From positions 434,001 through 498,000 of the forward strand of contig CANMSE010000002.1 of assembly GCA_947500555.1 (NCBI GenBank): a DNA stretch of 64,000 bases, read 5' to 3'. Position 1 is the first letter of the stretch. The number at the start of each line of letters is the position of its first letter. This DNA comes from an uncultured Fulvivirga sp. GTDB taxonomy: Bacteria > Bacteroidota > Bacteroidia > Cytophagales > Cyclobacteriaceae. The notes below the pieces were generated by a model. It saw only the letters and a list, made by a program, of their open reading frames with translations, was not told the origin of the DNA and made no database searches. Below, one piece after another: positions 1 to 8,956 of the stretch. The position numbers and the translations under genes are program-made.

Positions 1-1035
1 TGGTCCTGCGTGCTTACCATTGACATGACCGTGGATCATTATTTTTAAATTCTGATTCTCCTCCATCATTTTCAACAGACTATTTAGTTCATACTTCGAC
101 TCCGGACGCATAACAGCTGCATCTTTAAAATAGAACACATTGTACATGGTAGCAATATCACCTTTAGCATATCTAACGAGATCAAAAGTAATAACCGGAC
201 CATTTTCAGTAGAGTCAATATCAGCATTAGTGACCGCTGTGTAAGGGTCATAATAGTTAAACTCTTTTTGTTGTTTGCGATAACCAAAAACATCCACTAT
301 TACGGTAATCTGTCCAGAACCATTTTTAGGGTCATTGATGGGTGCATGTTCCCCTGATTCGATAACATCCATGAGTTTCGATCTTTCTGTATCTATCAAT
401 TGAAGCTCGCCCAGTACTTTTTCATGGTTCGTTGAATTTCTCAATTTGAACCAAACATTTAAACGATCATCTTTTTCTTCTTTGATTTCTTCTTCTTGAG
501 CAGTGACAACTGCTTGTTCTTTTATTATCTCTTGAATTGATTCTGATTTTACTGTTTGAGCCTCCTTATTCTCTGAATTTGATTCTTTCTCAGTCTCTTC
601 TTTTTCATCAAATCTATCGGCATATATATCCCCAAGAGAGCTTACCACTTCTTTCTGCATTACTTCTGTGGTCTTTTTTGCCTTTTCTTGTTGTTCAGGA
701 GTTAGGGTAAGTCGTGGCTCGCTGGTTTTTACATGAACCCAAGTATCACTAAAATTGTCTTTTTCGCGCATCTCTTTCATTTTAATCAGCGCCTCTTTAA
801 AGCTCGCAGTATGATCTACATATACATAGATAAGCGATCGTCTTTCATTAAGTCCAAATCTTGCCTCGTAACCCAGGTCGCTCACATGCTGAGTAAATTT
901 GACTGCATAGTCCACATTACTTTTAGCGTAAGCACCTACCACTATGGCATAACCCTTGGGAATATCTTCAGTTTGACCATTGGAAGTAGAGATAATAGCT
1001 AGCAATAGTATTATCGTGGTGATAGTCTTAGACAT
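1..1035 (-). CDS. SPOR/OmpA-like outer-membrane-associated protein (partial, paralog 3 of 3)
   Basis: The reading frame opens at an ATG at 1033-1035 (minus strand) and stays open to the left edge, so the C-terminus is missing. It starts with a signal peptide (MSKTITTIILLLAI... ending near NGQ). A SPOR-like segment follows (GYAIVVGAYAKSNVDYAVKF), then an acidic linker. The last visible part begins the OmpA-like domain, with the same words (HGHVNG-type motif, NVFYFKDAA) as the two upstream neighbours. It lies 10 bases downstream of the second paralog on the same strand, so the three probably form one transcript. Role inferred from the family: peptidoglycan-associated cell-envelope protein. The exact function is unknown. 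Confidence 0.85.
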   Translation of the reverse strand, partial: MSKTITTIILLLAIISTSNGQTEDIPKGYAIVVGAYAKSNVDYAVKFTQHVSDLGYEARFGLNERRSLIYVYVDHTASFKEALIKMKEMREKDNFSDTWVHVKTSEPRLTLTPEQQEKAKKTTEVMQKEVVSSLGDIYADRFDEKEETEKESNSENKEAQTVKSESIQEIIKEQAVVTAQEEEIKEEKDDRLNVWFKLRNSTNHEKVLGELQLIDTERSKLMDVIESGEHAPINDPKNGSGQITVIVDVFGYRKQQKEFNYYDPYTAVTNADIDSTENGPVITFDLVRYAKGDIATMYNVFYFKDAAVMRPESKYELNSLLKMMEENQNLKIMIHGHVNGKHAGP

Positions 1036-1045
1036 GATTGTTGGT

Positions 1046-2254
1046 TTATTTTTCTAAAATTTCTATCTCAACCCGAACGTTTTTATCAGCATTAGAACTA
1101 TGCTTATCATAAATCATTTTTTTGCCTCCCCAACCTTTGATTTCCATCCTCTCTTCGGCAATACCCTGATCCATTAACCAATGCTGAATGGTATAAGCTC
1201 TGAATTCGGATAGTTTTTTCGCACTTGCTTTATCTTCTAAATGGGAGCCGTTCAGGCTAAAGAATGACTTATCATCTAAATCCAGATGTTTTACTACACC
1301 ATGAGAATTGCCATTGGTATGACCATGAATCATAATTTTGATATTATCGTTGTCGCGCATCATATCAAGCAATTGATTCAATTCTAAAACGGACTCCTCT
1401 TTCATTATCGCTGCATCAATATAGAAATAAACATTCCACATAGTCATAAAGTCGCCCTTATTGTAGCGTTTTAAAGGAAAATCAACAATAATACTATCCC
1501 CAACTACTGAAATATAATCTTTTGAATCACCACTCAATGGCTCATCCAAATCTATAGCTCTCTCTTCTGTTCTATAGCCAAAAATATCTGATTCAAATTT
1601 CACCTTGTTAGTCCCATTATTTGGAGGTTTCAAAGTAATGAGTTCATGAGTAGGTTCAGAACCTATTTCCTTATCTCGTTCATCATCAAAAACTTTGACA
1701 CTACCTGAAATTTCATTTAAATCAGTCTCGTTATAGACATTGAAATAAACCCAATATGTGCCTTCTGGCTTAGAGATTCTCTTTTCTTTTTTAGTAGGTA
1801 CCGAAGGATTGGACATCGCTTGAGCCTGACGTTCCTCTCTCTCAAATTCAGCTTCTTCAACATCATGAACTAACTTCTCCATTCCAAAACCTTTAGATTC
1901 TTCAGAAACTTCTTGCTTTTTTAATTGGTCAGAAGGGATGTGTAGGCAGTTAAAGTTGCCATTGTATAACCAGGCTTCACTTAGTGAAGCAAATTGTGTT
2001 CTTAACTCTAAGACCTTACTTCTTACTTCTTCAACATCATCAGACTCATTAACGTACACATAATACATGCCATTAGCCTGATTCACTTTCACCTGAGCAT
2101 CAAGTAACTTGTCTTTATAATTTTTAGAAAGTTTCTCTGCATTTAACTCTTTCTCAAATGCTCCAATTATCGCATAACTTTTAACACCTTCAGGGACTTG
2201 AGCCCAACCAACTGAGCTTAAAATAAAAAATAGTAAGACGCTATAAATTTTCAT
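1046..2254 (-). CDS. SPOR/OmpA-like cell-envelope protein (paralog 2 of 3)
   Basis: A 402-residue secreted protein with a signal peptide at about residues 1-18 (MKIYSVLLFFILSSVGWA). Residues about 24-105 resemble a SPOR-type repeat (SYAIIGAFEKELNAEKL, then YYVYVNESDD). A middle beta-rich domain covers about 160-250. The C-terminal 130 residues are OmpA-like, including MIHGHTNGNSHG and VRVEIEILEK at the end. OmpA-like domains bind peptidoglycan, so the protein is probably periplasmic or outer-membrane associated. It follows the first paralog after 8 bases and precedes the third after 10. Similarity to both neighbours is high through the OmpA part, which indicates tandem duplication. Confidence 0.88.
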   Translation of the reverse strand: MKIYSVLLFFILSSVGWAQVPEGVKSYAIIGAFEKELNAEKLSKNYKDKLLDAQVKVNQANGMYYVYVNESDDVEEVRSKVLELRTQFASLSEAWLYNGNFNCLHIPSDQLKKQEVSEESKGFGMEKLVHDVEEAEFEREERQAQAMSNPSVPTKKEKRISKPEGTYWVYFNVYNETDLNEISGSVKVFDDERDKEIGSEPTHELITLKPPNNGTNKVKFESDIFGYRTEERAIDLDEPLSGDSKDYISVVGDSIIVDFPLKRYNKGDFMTMWNVYFYIDAAIMKEESVLELNQLLDMMRDNDNIKIMIHGHTNGNSHGVVKHLDLDDKSFFSLNGSHLEDKASAKKLSEFRAYTIQHWLMDQGIAEERMEIKGWGGKKMIYDKHSSNADKNVRVEIEILEK

Positions 2255-2262
2255 ATTACTGT

Positions 2263-3549
2263 TTAGTCTTCAAGAATTTCAACTTCTACTCTTACATTTT
2301 TGTAGGCTTGAGTATCATGCTTGTCATAAATCATTTTCTTACCACCCCACCCCTTGATTTCAATTCTTTCCTCTGAAATTCCTTGCTCCATCAACCAATG
2401 TTGTATGGTGTATGCTCGATATTCTGACAATTTTTTTGCAGTACCATTATCTTCTTTATGGTTAGCATTAAGCGAAAAGAAATTCTTATCCTCTAAATCT
2501 AAATGTAATACCTTTCCATGAGAATTGCCATTGGTATGCCCGTGAAGCTGGACAACCAGTTTCTCATTTTCTCTTAGCATATCAAGAAGGCTATTTAACT
2601 CATAGATCGACTCTGGCTTCATTATGGCTGCATCTTTAAAGAAATAAACATTGTACATTATTATTACATCACCCTTTTTGTATCGTTGAAGTTCAAAATC
2701 CACAATGATAGAATCACCAATTGTATGAACATACGAACTCGTGGAATCATTAACTGGCTCATCCAAATTGATCGTCTGTTGCACCTCTCTAAATCCAAAT
2801 ATTTGAGTCGCCAACTTAACTGTCTTACTACCATTTTTCGGGTCTCGCACGCCTACAATCTCGTGTGATTTTGCCTCTTTTAACTGCTTTGCTCTAACTG
2901 GGTCAATAACATTGACTTTACCTTTAACCTCTTTCAGATTTTTTGAATTAACAGTATTCAAATACAGGTAGTAAATGCCTTCTTTTTTCTCCAGCTTAAC
3001 AGGCTCACTTTCGTCACTCTCTACTTCTTCAGTAACATTTGATTCATTTACTTCAGCCGAGCCTTCTTCTGACATAGATTCTTCAACAGGTAGATTCGGT
3101 TCAGAAGATGAATCCATAATACCTGAACTAGCTTCTGAAATTGAATTTGACGCTAATAAACTTCCTGAATCTACACCTGAAGGGGTATCGGCTAGATTCG
3201 ATTGTTGGTCATAGTTTCTTCCTAGCTTTCCTTCATAAACCCAGACATCATAAAACTCCGGAAAAACCTCTTTTATCCTTCTACGCTCCTTAAAGGAGTT
3301 TTCTACCTGTTCATAAACATAGTATAAATCCTTATTGGGATGTATTTGATATTCTGCTTGTATGCCTTTTTCTTTAGCATATGAAATAAGTCTTTTTGCA
3401 TTCTTTTCAATAGCAAATGCTCCAATGACAACATAACTTTCTGATTCAGTACTTGACTGACTTGTGGCTTTAGAAGGAAATAGAAATGCCAAAAGAGACA
3501 ACAATAATACTGCCTTATAAAGCCTCGATATATAGACGTGAGGTATCAT
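2263..3549 (-). CDS. SPOR/OmpA-like cell-envelope protein (paralog 1 of 3)
   Basis: First gene of the tandem set. I prefer the ATG at 3549 (MIPHVYISRLYK...) over an in-frame start 35 codons upstream, because it places a signal peptide (hydrophobic core AVLLLSLLAFLF, cleavage near KATSQ) at the N-terminus. This gives 428 residues. A SPOR-like unit (SYVVIGAFAIEKNAKRLI) is followed by a Ser/Glu-rich linker, which is longer and more acidic than in the second paralog. Then come a beta-rich middle domain and a C-terminal OmpA-like domain (LHGHTNGNSHG, VRVEVEILED). Probably envelope-anchored; the partner is unknown. It heads a three-gene minus-strand operon. Confidence 0.88.
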   Translation of the reverse strand: MIPHVYISRLYKAVLLLSLLAFLFPSKATSQSSTESESYVVIGAFAIEKNAKRLISYAKEKGIQAEYQIHPNKDLYYVYEQVENSFKERRRIKEVFPEFYDVWVYEGKLGRNYDQQSNLADTPSGVDSGSLLASNSISEASSGIMDSSSEPNLPVEESMSEEGSAEVNESNVTEEVESDESEPVKLEKKEGIYYLYLNTVNSKNLKEVKGKVNVIDPVRAKQLKEAKSHEIVGVRDPKNGSKTVKLATQIFGFREVQQTINLDEPVNDSTSSYVHTIGDSIIVDFELQRYKKGDVIIMYNVYFFKDAAIMKPESIYELNSLLDMLRENEKLVVQLHGHTNGNSHGKVLHLDLEDKNFFSLNANHKEDNGTAKKLSEYRAYTIQHWLMEQGISEERIEIKGWGGKKMIYDKHDTQAYKNVRVEVEILED

Positions 3550-3759
3550 AATAAAAAAATAGACACTAAAAAGTTTAAAAAATCGACTTGTTAATGTAAT
3601 TATTTCTTGTTGTCCAACCAAGCGTTTAATGGTAAGTTCTTCTATTTCAAGCAATTATGAATCATAAATATAAATTTATATATATTCTATTTAATTATTT
3701 AAATCTTTTTGCATATCGATGCATGTACCTTATTGAATTATTTACCTTTACCTGATATT

Positions 3760-4230
3760 ATGAAACCTATGAAAAGAATAAGTCTACTATTACTGCTAAT
3801 TGTTGCTATTAGTTGTAATTCCACTAAAAAAGAAGAGTCAGAAACCACTCAGAATTCCGAAGAAAGTATTCCTGATGAAGTCCAAATTCAACAGGCCATC
3901 TACGATGAATTAATGGAGGTTCACGATGAGATGATGCCAAAAATGGAAGATCTAATGAGTATCAAAGGAAAGCTCATTGAAAAGAATGATGCTTTAGAAG
4001 AATTAGGTCTAGCTTCTGATGGAACAGTGTATACAGAAGCTATAGAAACAATAGAGAATGCAGATGAAGCTATGATGAACTGGATGCGCAACTTTGAACC
4101 TATGAATGATGGTCAGCCGCATGAAGAGATAGTGGAATACTATACCGCACAAAAGGCAAAAATGGACAGTGTGAAAGTAGTCATGGAAAGTGCTTTGCAA
4201 TTAGGTAATGATCTAATCAAAGAAAACTAA
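3760..4230 (+). CDS. small lipoprotein, unknown function
   Basis: I place the start at the ATG at 3760 (MKPMKRISLLLLLIVAISC), which gives a clear lipoprotein signal with Cys19 in an AISC lipobox; the open frame begins 17 codons earlier. The mature part of about 137 residues is acidic, Met-rich and predicted helical (MEVHDEMMPKMEDLMSIKGK). It resembles the helical viral-A-type-inclusion-like lipoproteins seen in Bacteroidota. Its stop overlaps by 4 bases the end of the convergent DUF3820 gene. Function is unknown. Confidence 0.75.
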   Translation: MKPMKRISLLLLLIVAISCNSTKKEESETTQNSEESIPDEVQIQQAIYDELMEVHDEMMPKMEDLMSIKGKLIEKNDALEELGLASDGTVYTEAIETIENADEAMMNWMRNFEPMNDGQPHEEIVEYYTAQKAKMDSVKVVMESALQLGNDLIKEN

Positions 4231-4427
4231 CCGCCTTTTTGAGAAAGGACAATTTGCATATAATTTCCCAGCTTCCCGGCTGGGAATCCTTTTCTTCTGA
4301 ACCACAATAAATATTCTACGGGTAGATCAATCAAACGCTGACCTTTGAACTTACCAAAAGGCATTTTGTAGATCATTAACTCGTTAAGCTCTTTGCGAGC
4401 TTTCTCTGGATCGAATGCTTCTTCCAA
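4227..4427 (-). CDS. DUF3820 family protein
   Basis: A 66-residue cytoplasmic protein with the family core MPFGKFKGQRLIDLPVEYL followed by WF-RKGFPAGKLG. DUF3820 members are small proteins without a settled biochemical role. The start appears to be TTG at 4427; an in-frame stop lies just upstream and the next ATG (4376) would remove the first 17 residues. It follows the TonB receptor gene after 4 bases on the same strand, so the two may be co-transcribed, although a shared function is not obvious. Confidence 0.8.
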   Translation of the reverse strand: MEEAFDPEKARKELNELMIYKMPFGKFKGQRLIDLPVEYLLWFRRKGFPAGKLGNYMQIVLSQKGG

Positions 4428-4431
4428 ATTA

Positions 4432-6732
4432 TTAATTCAAATTCCACTGAAAGCCCAAATATACCTCTCTTCCATGAATAGGGGCAAAAGCATATGAGGT
4501 ATCGAAAGAATCACTGAAGCCCGTGCTAGAATTAGGGTCGTTAAAGCCTACAAGTGGTGAAATAGGTTGAGTGTAATTAAAGATATTCTGGATTCCTCCA
4601 TAAATGCTCCAGCCCTTTTTTAAGACCTTGGTAATTTGAATATTATGGAAACTAAAAGATTCCGATCTTGTAGGTCTGGGTGCATCAAGTGGATTTCCAT
4701 TTTCATCAAGATCGAACACCTCGGGTAATGTCATTGGTCCAGTCAAACGCGCTGTATATGCTAAAGTTAGATTTGCTTTTTTGAATCTGTAATTAGCAGT
4801 TAGTACCCCTGAATACTCTTGAGCAAACTCAATATTAGAAGTTTCCATAATACCTTCTTCATTAGGTTCTCTTTGAGTTACCTCTTGCCAGTTCATACCA
4901 ACACTGATCGTCAATGGCCATTGAAAATCGTGATTGACATTTATTCCTATACCCTTGGTAATCGCATTGCCATCAGTATTTGAATAAATGATTTTGCCAG
5001 GCTGACCATAATCAGGAATAATCTTGTTAGTAAAATAGGTATAGTATGCATCAATGTCCAACATGCCCTGCCCATTACCTAAAGTATAAACGTGATTGAG
5101 ATTAATTGCTGCATTGTAAGATCTTTCAGGCTTTAGATCCCCTTCAATCTCTACTGATCGTTGACCTGAAACGAAAGCGTGATCTTCCGTAAATAGATTT
5201 ACTATTCTAAATCCAGTACCCATATTGGTACGAATAGAAGTCCATTGCCCAAGCTTGTACTTCAGGTTTAATCGAGGTGAAAATATGGCGCCATGTCTAT
5301 TATAGTGATCCACACGAGCACCTACCAATAGTGTAAATTTCTCAGTCATTGCCCATTCATCCTGAATGAAGATTCCTGGAATGTATTGGTTATCAGGCTT
5401 GTTTTTAGTTCCTTGAACCACAGAGTCCTGTGTAGCAACCGTATTATCATCGTATTGTTGCACGCGGTTGGTCAATCCTAAAAGAAGATTATGATCATCA
5501 ATTTTTTTATCCCAAACTAAATTGGTGAACCCTATGTGTTGCTCAGCCTTATAATAATCAGCTCCGTAATAGCTATCCTGAAAGTGAGTCGTAAATGAGT
5601 AATCAACTCTTAAATTTTCGGAGGTGTTAAAAGCATAGGTTCCAAAAACTTCTGCTCTATTTGTGTAAATACTTTCTCCATAGACCTGATCACTACCCCT
5701 TAAGTCTCTATAATTTCTGTTAGTTAAAAATTCCTCCACACCATTTCTTCGATCTTCGTAGAAGTATTTAGCAGCAATACTGAAACGTTTTTGACTAGGA
5801 CGTATGATATCCCACTTTGTAAATATGGAGTAACGGTCAAGGTTGATATTGTCGCCAAATCCATCCTCATTGTTATCATCAAAATCATTAATATACGCAT
5901 AGTTTATCCCCAGAAACCCATTAGCTTTTTTGGCTTTAATAGCTCCAGCGATATTCCCAAATGACTCAGCGTGTGATGTACCCATTATGTCCACAGAAAA
6001 AGCTGGTTGTTCTTCAGGGTTTTTAGTAATAATATTGATGACTCCAGCCACAGCCTCTGATCCATACAAAGTAGAACTAGGACCTTTAATGACTTCAAAT
6101 CGGTCAATGATCATGGATGGAATACCATTTAAACCGTAAACCGATGCAAGATTCCCATAGATGGGTGTACCGTCCATAAGTATAGCTGTATAAGGGCCCG
6201 GTAATCCATTGATGCTAATGCTATTGGTAAAACATACACCACAGGCCGTAACTTCCTGGATTCCATTCACCAACTTTATTCCTTCTACAATGGAAGAGGC
6301 CGCTGCAGGAGTAAACGTATTGAGGTAGTCTGAGGTAATCACTTCGACCTTGATTGGTGAATTAGTGACAAAGGTTGGTTGCATTGTTCCGGTAATCACT
6401 ATTTCATCAAGTCCAAGGTTACTCTCACTCAACTCAAAATGAAGGTTCAAATTCTGATTTTCAGATAATTGCACTGACTTGGTCAAAGGAGTAAAACCAA
6501 TAGCTCGAACCTCCAGCTTATACGATCCAAACGCTAAATCTTTTAATATAAAATTTCCATCAGCGTCAGCTACAGCTCCAATGTTTGTTCCTATAACCTG
6601 AACCGTGGCTCCAATTACTGGTTCCTTCCCAGAAACAATAATGCCGGAAATAGAGCTAGAGCCTTGTGCATACGATGTATAGTTACAAGCTAATAGACTC
6701 AAAGTAAATATTATCAGTTTAAGGTATTTCAT
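4432..6732 (-). CDS. TonB-dependent outer-membrane receptor
   Basis: 766 residues with a signal peptide ending near SYAQ. A carboxypeptidase-regulatory-like beta-sandwich (about 27-110, SGIIVSGKEPVIGATVQVIG) is followed by a plug domain (about 125-240, LMDGTPIYG, VIKGPSSTLYGSEAVAG) and a 22-strand-type barrel that ends in a terminal beta strand (REVYLGFQWNLN). The plug contains a CGVC motif just before NSISINGLPG; a Cys pair at this place is seen in a Bacteroidota receptor subgroup usually annotated as BtuB- or colicin-I-receptor-like. The substrate (siderophore, cobalamin, metal chelate) cannot be read from the sequence. The upstream region is very AT-rich. Confidence 0.93.
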   Translation of the reverse strand: MKYLKLIIFTLSLLACNYTSYAQGSSSISGIIVSGKEPVIGATVQVIGTNIGAVADADGNFILKDLAFGSYKLEVRAIGFTPLTKSVQLSENQNLNLHFELSESNLGLDEIVITGTMQPTFVTNSPIKVEVITSDYLNTFTPAAASSIVEGIKLVNGIQEVTACGVCFTNSISINGLPGPYTAILMDGTPIYGNLASVYGLNGIPSMIIDRFEVIKGPSSTLYGSEAVAGVINIITKNPEEQPAFSVDIMGTSHAESFGNIAGAIKAKKANGFLGINYAYINDFDDNNEDGFGDNINLDRYSIFTKWDIIRPSQKRFSIAAKYFYEDRRNGVEEFLTNRNYRDLRGSDQVYGESIYTNRAEVFGTYAFNTSENLRVDYSFTTHFQDSYYGADYYKAEQHIGFTNLVWDKKIDDHNLLLGLTNRVQQYDDNTVATQDSVVQGTKNKPDNQYIPGIFIQDEWAMTEKFTLLVGARVDHYNRHGAIFSPRLNLKYKLGQWTSIRTNMGTGFRIVNLFTEDHAFVSGQRSVEIEGDLKPERSYNAAINLNHVYTLGNGQGMLDIDAYYTYFTNKIIPDYGQPGKIIYSNTDGNAITKGIGINVNHDFQWPLTISVGMNWQEVTQREPNEEGIMETSNIEFAQEYSGVLTANYRFKKANLTLAYTARLTGPMTLPEVFDLDENGNPLDAPRPTRSESFSFHNIQITKVLKKGWSIYGGIQNIFNYTQPISPLVGFNDPNSSTGFSDSFDTSYAFAPIHGREVYLGFQWNLN

Positions 6733-6833
6733 ATTAATTGATACAAAACTAATTAATTTTTATTATAGTTTATAAATTAATTTTTAGTCTAATCTAAATT
6801 TAATATATAAACTGCGATTCCTATCTTTAGCCA

Positions 6834-7874
6834 ATGGCGATCATTAGCAAGAAAAAGAACATCTATAAGATCAGTAAAGCATTAAGAACTTACCTTAATA
6901 AATATGATCGTGAAATATCCTTACCTATAGATTATCGAGACCTTCTACGGTATGACAACTCAATATCTTTAATCGATCAAAAGGGGAAAGACACTTATTG
7001 GGAAACTGTTTTTTATCCTCAAGATGAGATGAAGGAAATTCACCACAATGTGAAAACCATCTATGCCATACTCAAGGCCGATGGTGACCTTTCTGTAATG
7101 GAACACCTCTTTGTTGATCGGATTGATTTGTGTGTTTTTGGCAACACTCAGCCATTTCGCATTCGGATTGTAAATCGTATCAACGACAACTTTGATTATT
7201 TCTACATTAAAAATGCAGATGCTTCTCGTGTATATGGTTTGGAGTTAGAACATCTTCTATCCCCTAACAGGATAAGTTATGTGGTGAATAAAGAAACTCT
7301 CATCGAGGAGCATATTGTCGGTATACCTGGCGATCAATTTATGAAGTATCATTTGAATGATAAGAATCTCAATGAAATTAGGATTGCCAAAGAATTTGTG
7401 AAATTCAATGAGCGATGTTTTATACGTTTATTGGGAGATATGCACTCTAGCAATTTTGTTATTGACATTACCCCGGACTTTGAAGAGGTAGATTACCGAT
7501 TGAGAGCAATTGATTTCGATCAGCAATCCTATGAAGGAAGGAAGGCCATCTATTTACCTCAATACTTTAAGCAAAACAACCCTCTAATAGAAATAGGGTT
7601 GAAGTGTATGACACCTGAGACTGTAAAACAGTACCAGAAGGAGGAGCGCTCGTTGATTGCCCATCGGTATAAAGCCAGTAAGGAAAAGGTCAATGAGCTA
7701 CTTGCTGCCATGTCTTCCGATAATATCTCCACGCCTAAAAATGTTAAATCGCTAGCCAAAGATTTATCAGTTCACTATAAAAATGATAAGTTTCTTAACT
7801 GCAAAAACATGGGAGAATTAGTGAGAACAAGCTTAGAAACAGTATTGGATAAACCGAGTTATCAGTTTCCTTAG
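6834..7874 (+). CDS. orphan kinase-like protein (HGDxHxxN-type catalytic loop)
   Basis: A 346-residue soluble protein that I do not recognise as a named family. Kinase-fold landmarks appear in the expected order. They are a possible ATP-binding Lys126 (FYIKN), acidic residues at 137-139 (LELEH), a hinge-like EEHIVGIPGDQF at about 158-169, a catalytic-loop-like GDMHSSN at 201-207, and a DFG-like IDFDQ at 226-230. These resemble aminoglycoside/choline-kinase-type phosphotransferases, where HGDxHxxN and (I)DFD are diagnostic; here the His before Gly201 is Leu. The substrate is unknown. It is transcribed divergently from the TonB receptor. The kinase-like reading is inference from motifs. Confidence 0.7.
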   Translation: MAIISKKKNIYKISKALRTYLNKYDREISLPIDYRDLLRYDNSISLIDQKGKDTYWETVFYPQDEMKEIHHNVKTIYAILKADGDLSVMEHLFVDRIDLCVFGNTQPFRIRIVNRINDNFDYFYIKNADASRVYGLELEHLLSPNRISYVVNKETLIEEHIVGIPGDQFMKYHLNDKNLNEIRIAKEFVKFNERCFIRLLGDMHSSNFVIDITPDFEEVDYRLRAIDFDQQSYEGRKAIYLPQYFKQNNPLIEIGLKCMTPETVKQYQKEERSLIAHRYKASKEKVNELLAAMSSDNISTPKNVKSLAKDLSVHYKNDKFLNCKNMGELVRTSLETVLDKPSYQFP

Positions 7875-7879
7875 GTCGT

Positions 7880-7961
7880 ATTTTAAACCGCTGAGAAAAC
7901 AGAGTCACGCTGAGATGTTCTAAATTATCTCCGTGCGGCTCTGAGTACTCTGTGGTAAAAT
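7880..7961. repeat. intergenic palindromic repeat element
   Basis: Two arms of about 35 bases pair imperfectly around a short loop: left arm near 7880-7916 (ACCGCTGAG...CAGAGTC), right arm near 7927-7961 (CTCCGTG...CTCTGTGGTAAAAT). The words CTCCGTG and CTCTGTGGT resemble a short interspersed palindromic element I recall from intergenic DNA of several Bacteroidota. It lies between two same-strand genes and may act as an mRNA hairpin or terminator; only one copy is seen in this window. Confidence 0.5.
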
Positions 7962-7977
7962 TCCTTTATTTGCCATC

Positions 7978-8421
7978 GTGATTATTGTCAAACCAAAAAT
8001 TGGAACCCTCTTCTCATTAGGTATATTTGTCGCTGCCAGCCTTTCAATGGGCGGCTATGGTGGCAAAGTTATCCTGAACTCCCCTACTCCGGAATGGTAT
8101 CATTATGCACTTCTCATCCTATTCTCACCTTTAGGATTGGGACTTTTGTTTAGAATGATATTCAAATACAAAATTGTATCTATGGGTAAGGGTTCCATTG
8201 AAATCAATTTTCCTTCACAGTTTAGTAAGCGTACTTATAAATTAAGTAATATCTTAACCTGGAGTGAAACAGCCATTAAAACTGCCGGTGGGAAATACAA
8301 AGAATTAGAACTCATTTTTGACGATAAGAAAAAACTGAACTTATCCATGCAAGAGCATTCCAACTACCCTCAAGCCATCAACTACTTAAAAAAGAAAGCC
8401 TCTAAAAAAATGAAACGATGA
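7978..8421 (+). CDS. small membrane protein, unknown function
   Basis: 147 residues starting at a GTG. Two hydrophobic segments (about 8-25 and 42-62) precede a basic, beta-rich cytoplasmic-looking domain of about 80 residues ending in a Lys-rich tail (KKKASKKMKR). This layout (two TM helices plus a PH-like beta domain) is common in uncharacterised bacterial proteins. The start is uncertain because the first ATG in frame is within the first TM segment. No function can be assigned. Confidence 0.65.
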   Translation: MIIVKPKIGTLFSLGIFVAASLSMGGYGGKVILNSPTPEWYHYALLILFSPLGLGLLFRMIFKYKIVSMGKGSIEINFPSQFSKRTYKLSNILTWSETAIKTAGGKYKELELIFDDKKKLNLSMQEHSNYPQAINYLKKKASKKMKR

Positions 8422-8501
8422 CCGGAACGACCCGCAGTAAATCAAAGCTCAATTACAATGATTCCACTGAGGGTTTGACTAATTTAAAAATTGCTAAATT
8501 G

Positions 8502-8534
8502 GAGAAAAAGATTCTTCGTTACACTCAGATTGAC
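8502..8534. repeat. degenerate interspersed repeat (AAAGATTCTTCG...CTCAGA-TGAC type), copy 1
   Basis: This segment (AAAAAGATTCTTCG, then ACACTCAGATTGAC) matches the segment at 13127-13163 in its two conserved words, TCTTCG and CTCAGA-TGAC. Both lie in intergenic DNA. Such elements are common in Bacteroidota genomes. Function is unknown. Confidence 0.45.
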
Positions 8535-8571
8535 CATAAAGTTTGAGTGAATTAGTTATAGAGATTACAAA

Positions 8572-8946
8572 ATGATCAAGAATGTATTACTCGTTGGCAT
8601 TGGCGGTTTTTTGGGCAGTTCGCTACGATACTTGACCTATATATTTATCGATAAACGATTTGAAAGTACCTTCCCTCTATCAACATTTACTGTAAACATT
8701 GTAGGCAGTCTCCTCCTTGGCATCCTTGTAGGCATCTCTCTTAAAGAATCATTATCAGAACCAATGAGGTTGCTATTAGCTGTAGGTATATGCGGTAGTT
8801 TTACTACCTTCTCCACGTTTGCCATGGAGAATTTGAATCTACTTTCTCAACGTGATATGGCTACTTCATTTATCTATATCGCTGCTAGTGTTATCTTGGG
8901 TTTGGCAGCAGCTTTTCTGGGACAATGGTTAAGCTTGAAACTATAG
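8572..8946 (+). CDS. crcB: fluoride ion exporter CrcB
   Basis: A 124-residue integral membrane protein with four TM helices and the CrcB/Fluc signatures GGFLGSSLRY near the N-terminus, FTVNIVGSLLLG in TM2 and GICGSFTTFSTFAME in TM3. CrcB forms a dual-topology dimer that channels toxic fluoride out of the cytoplasm. Length is typical for the family. I see no crcB-motif fluoride riboswitch in the preceding 150 bases. It stands alone, convergent with the acyl-CoA dehydrogenase gene 10 bases downstream. Confidence 0.95.
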   Translation: MIKNVLLVGIGGFLGSSLRYLTYIFIDKRFESTFPLSTFTVNIVGSLLLGILVGISLKESLSEPMRLLLAVGICGSFTTFSTFAMENLNLLSQRDMATSFIYIAASVILGLAAAFLGQWLSLKL

Positions 8947-8956
8947 TGTTGAAAAG

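Noticed and set aside
8418..8546. A 42-codon frame overlapping the end of the 7978-8421 gene (ATGA)
   Set aside because: Much of it is made of the interspersed repeat at 8502-8534, and it shows no protein-like pattern.
8422..8571. Fluoride riboswitch before crcB
   Set aside because: No match to the conserved crcB-motif words was found in the 150 bases upstream.
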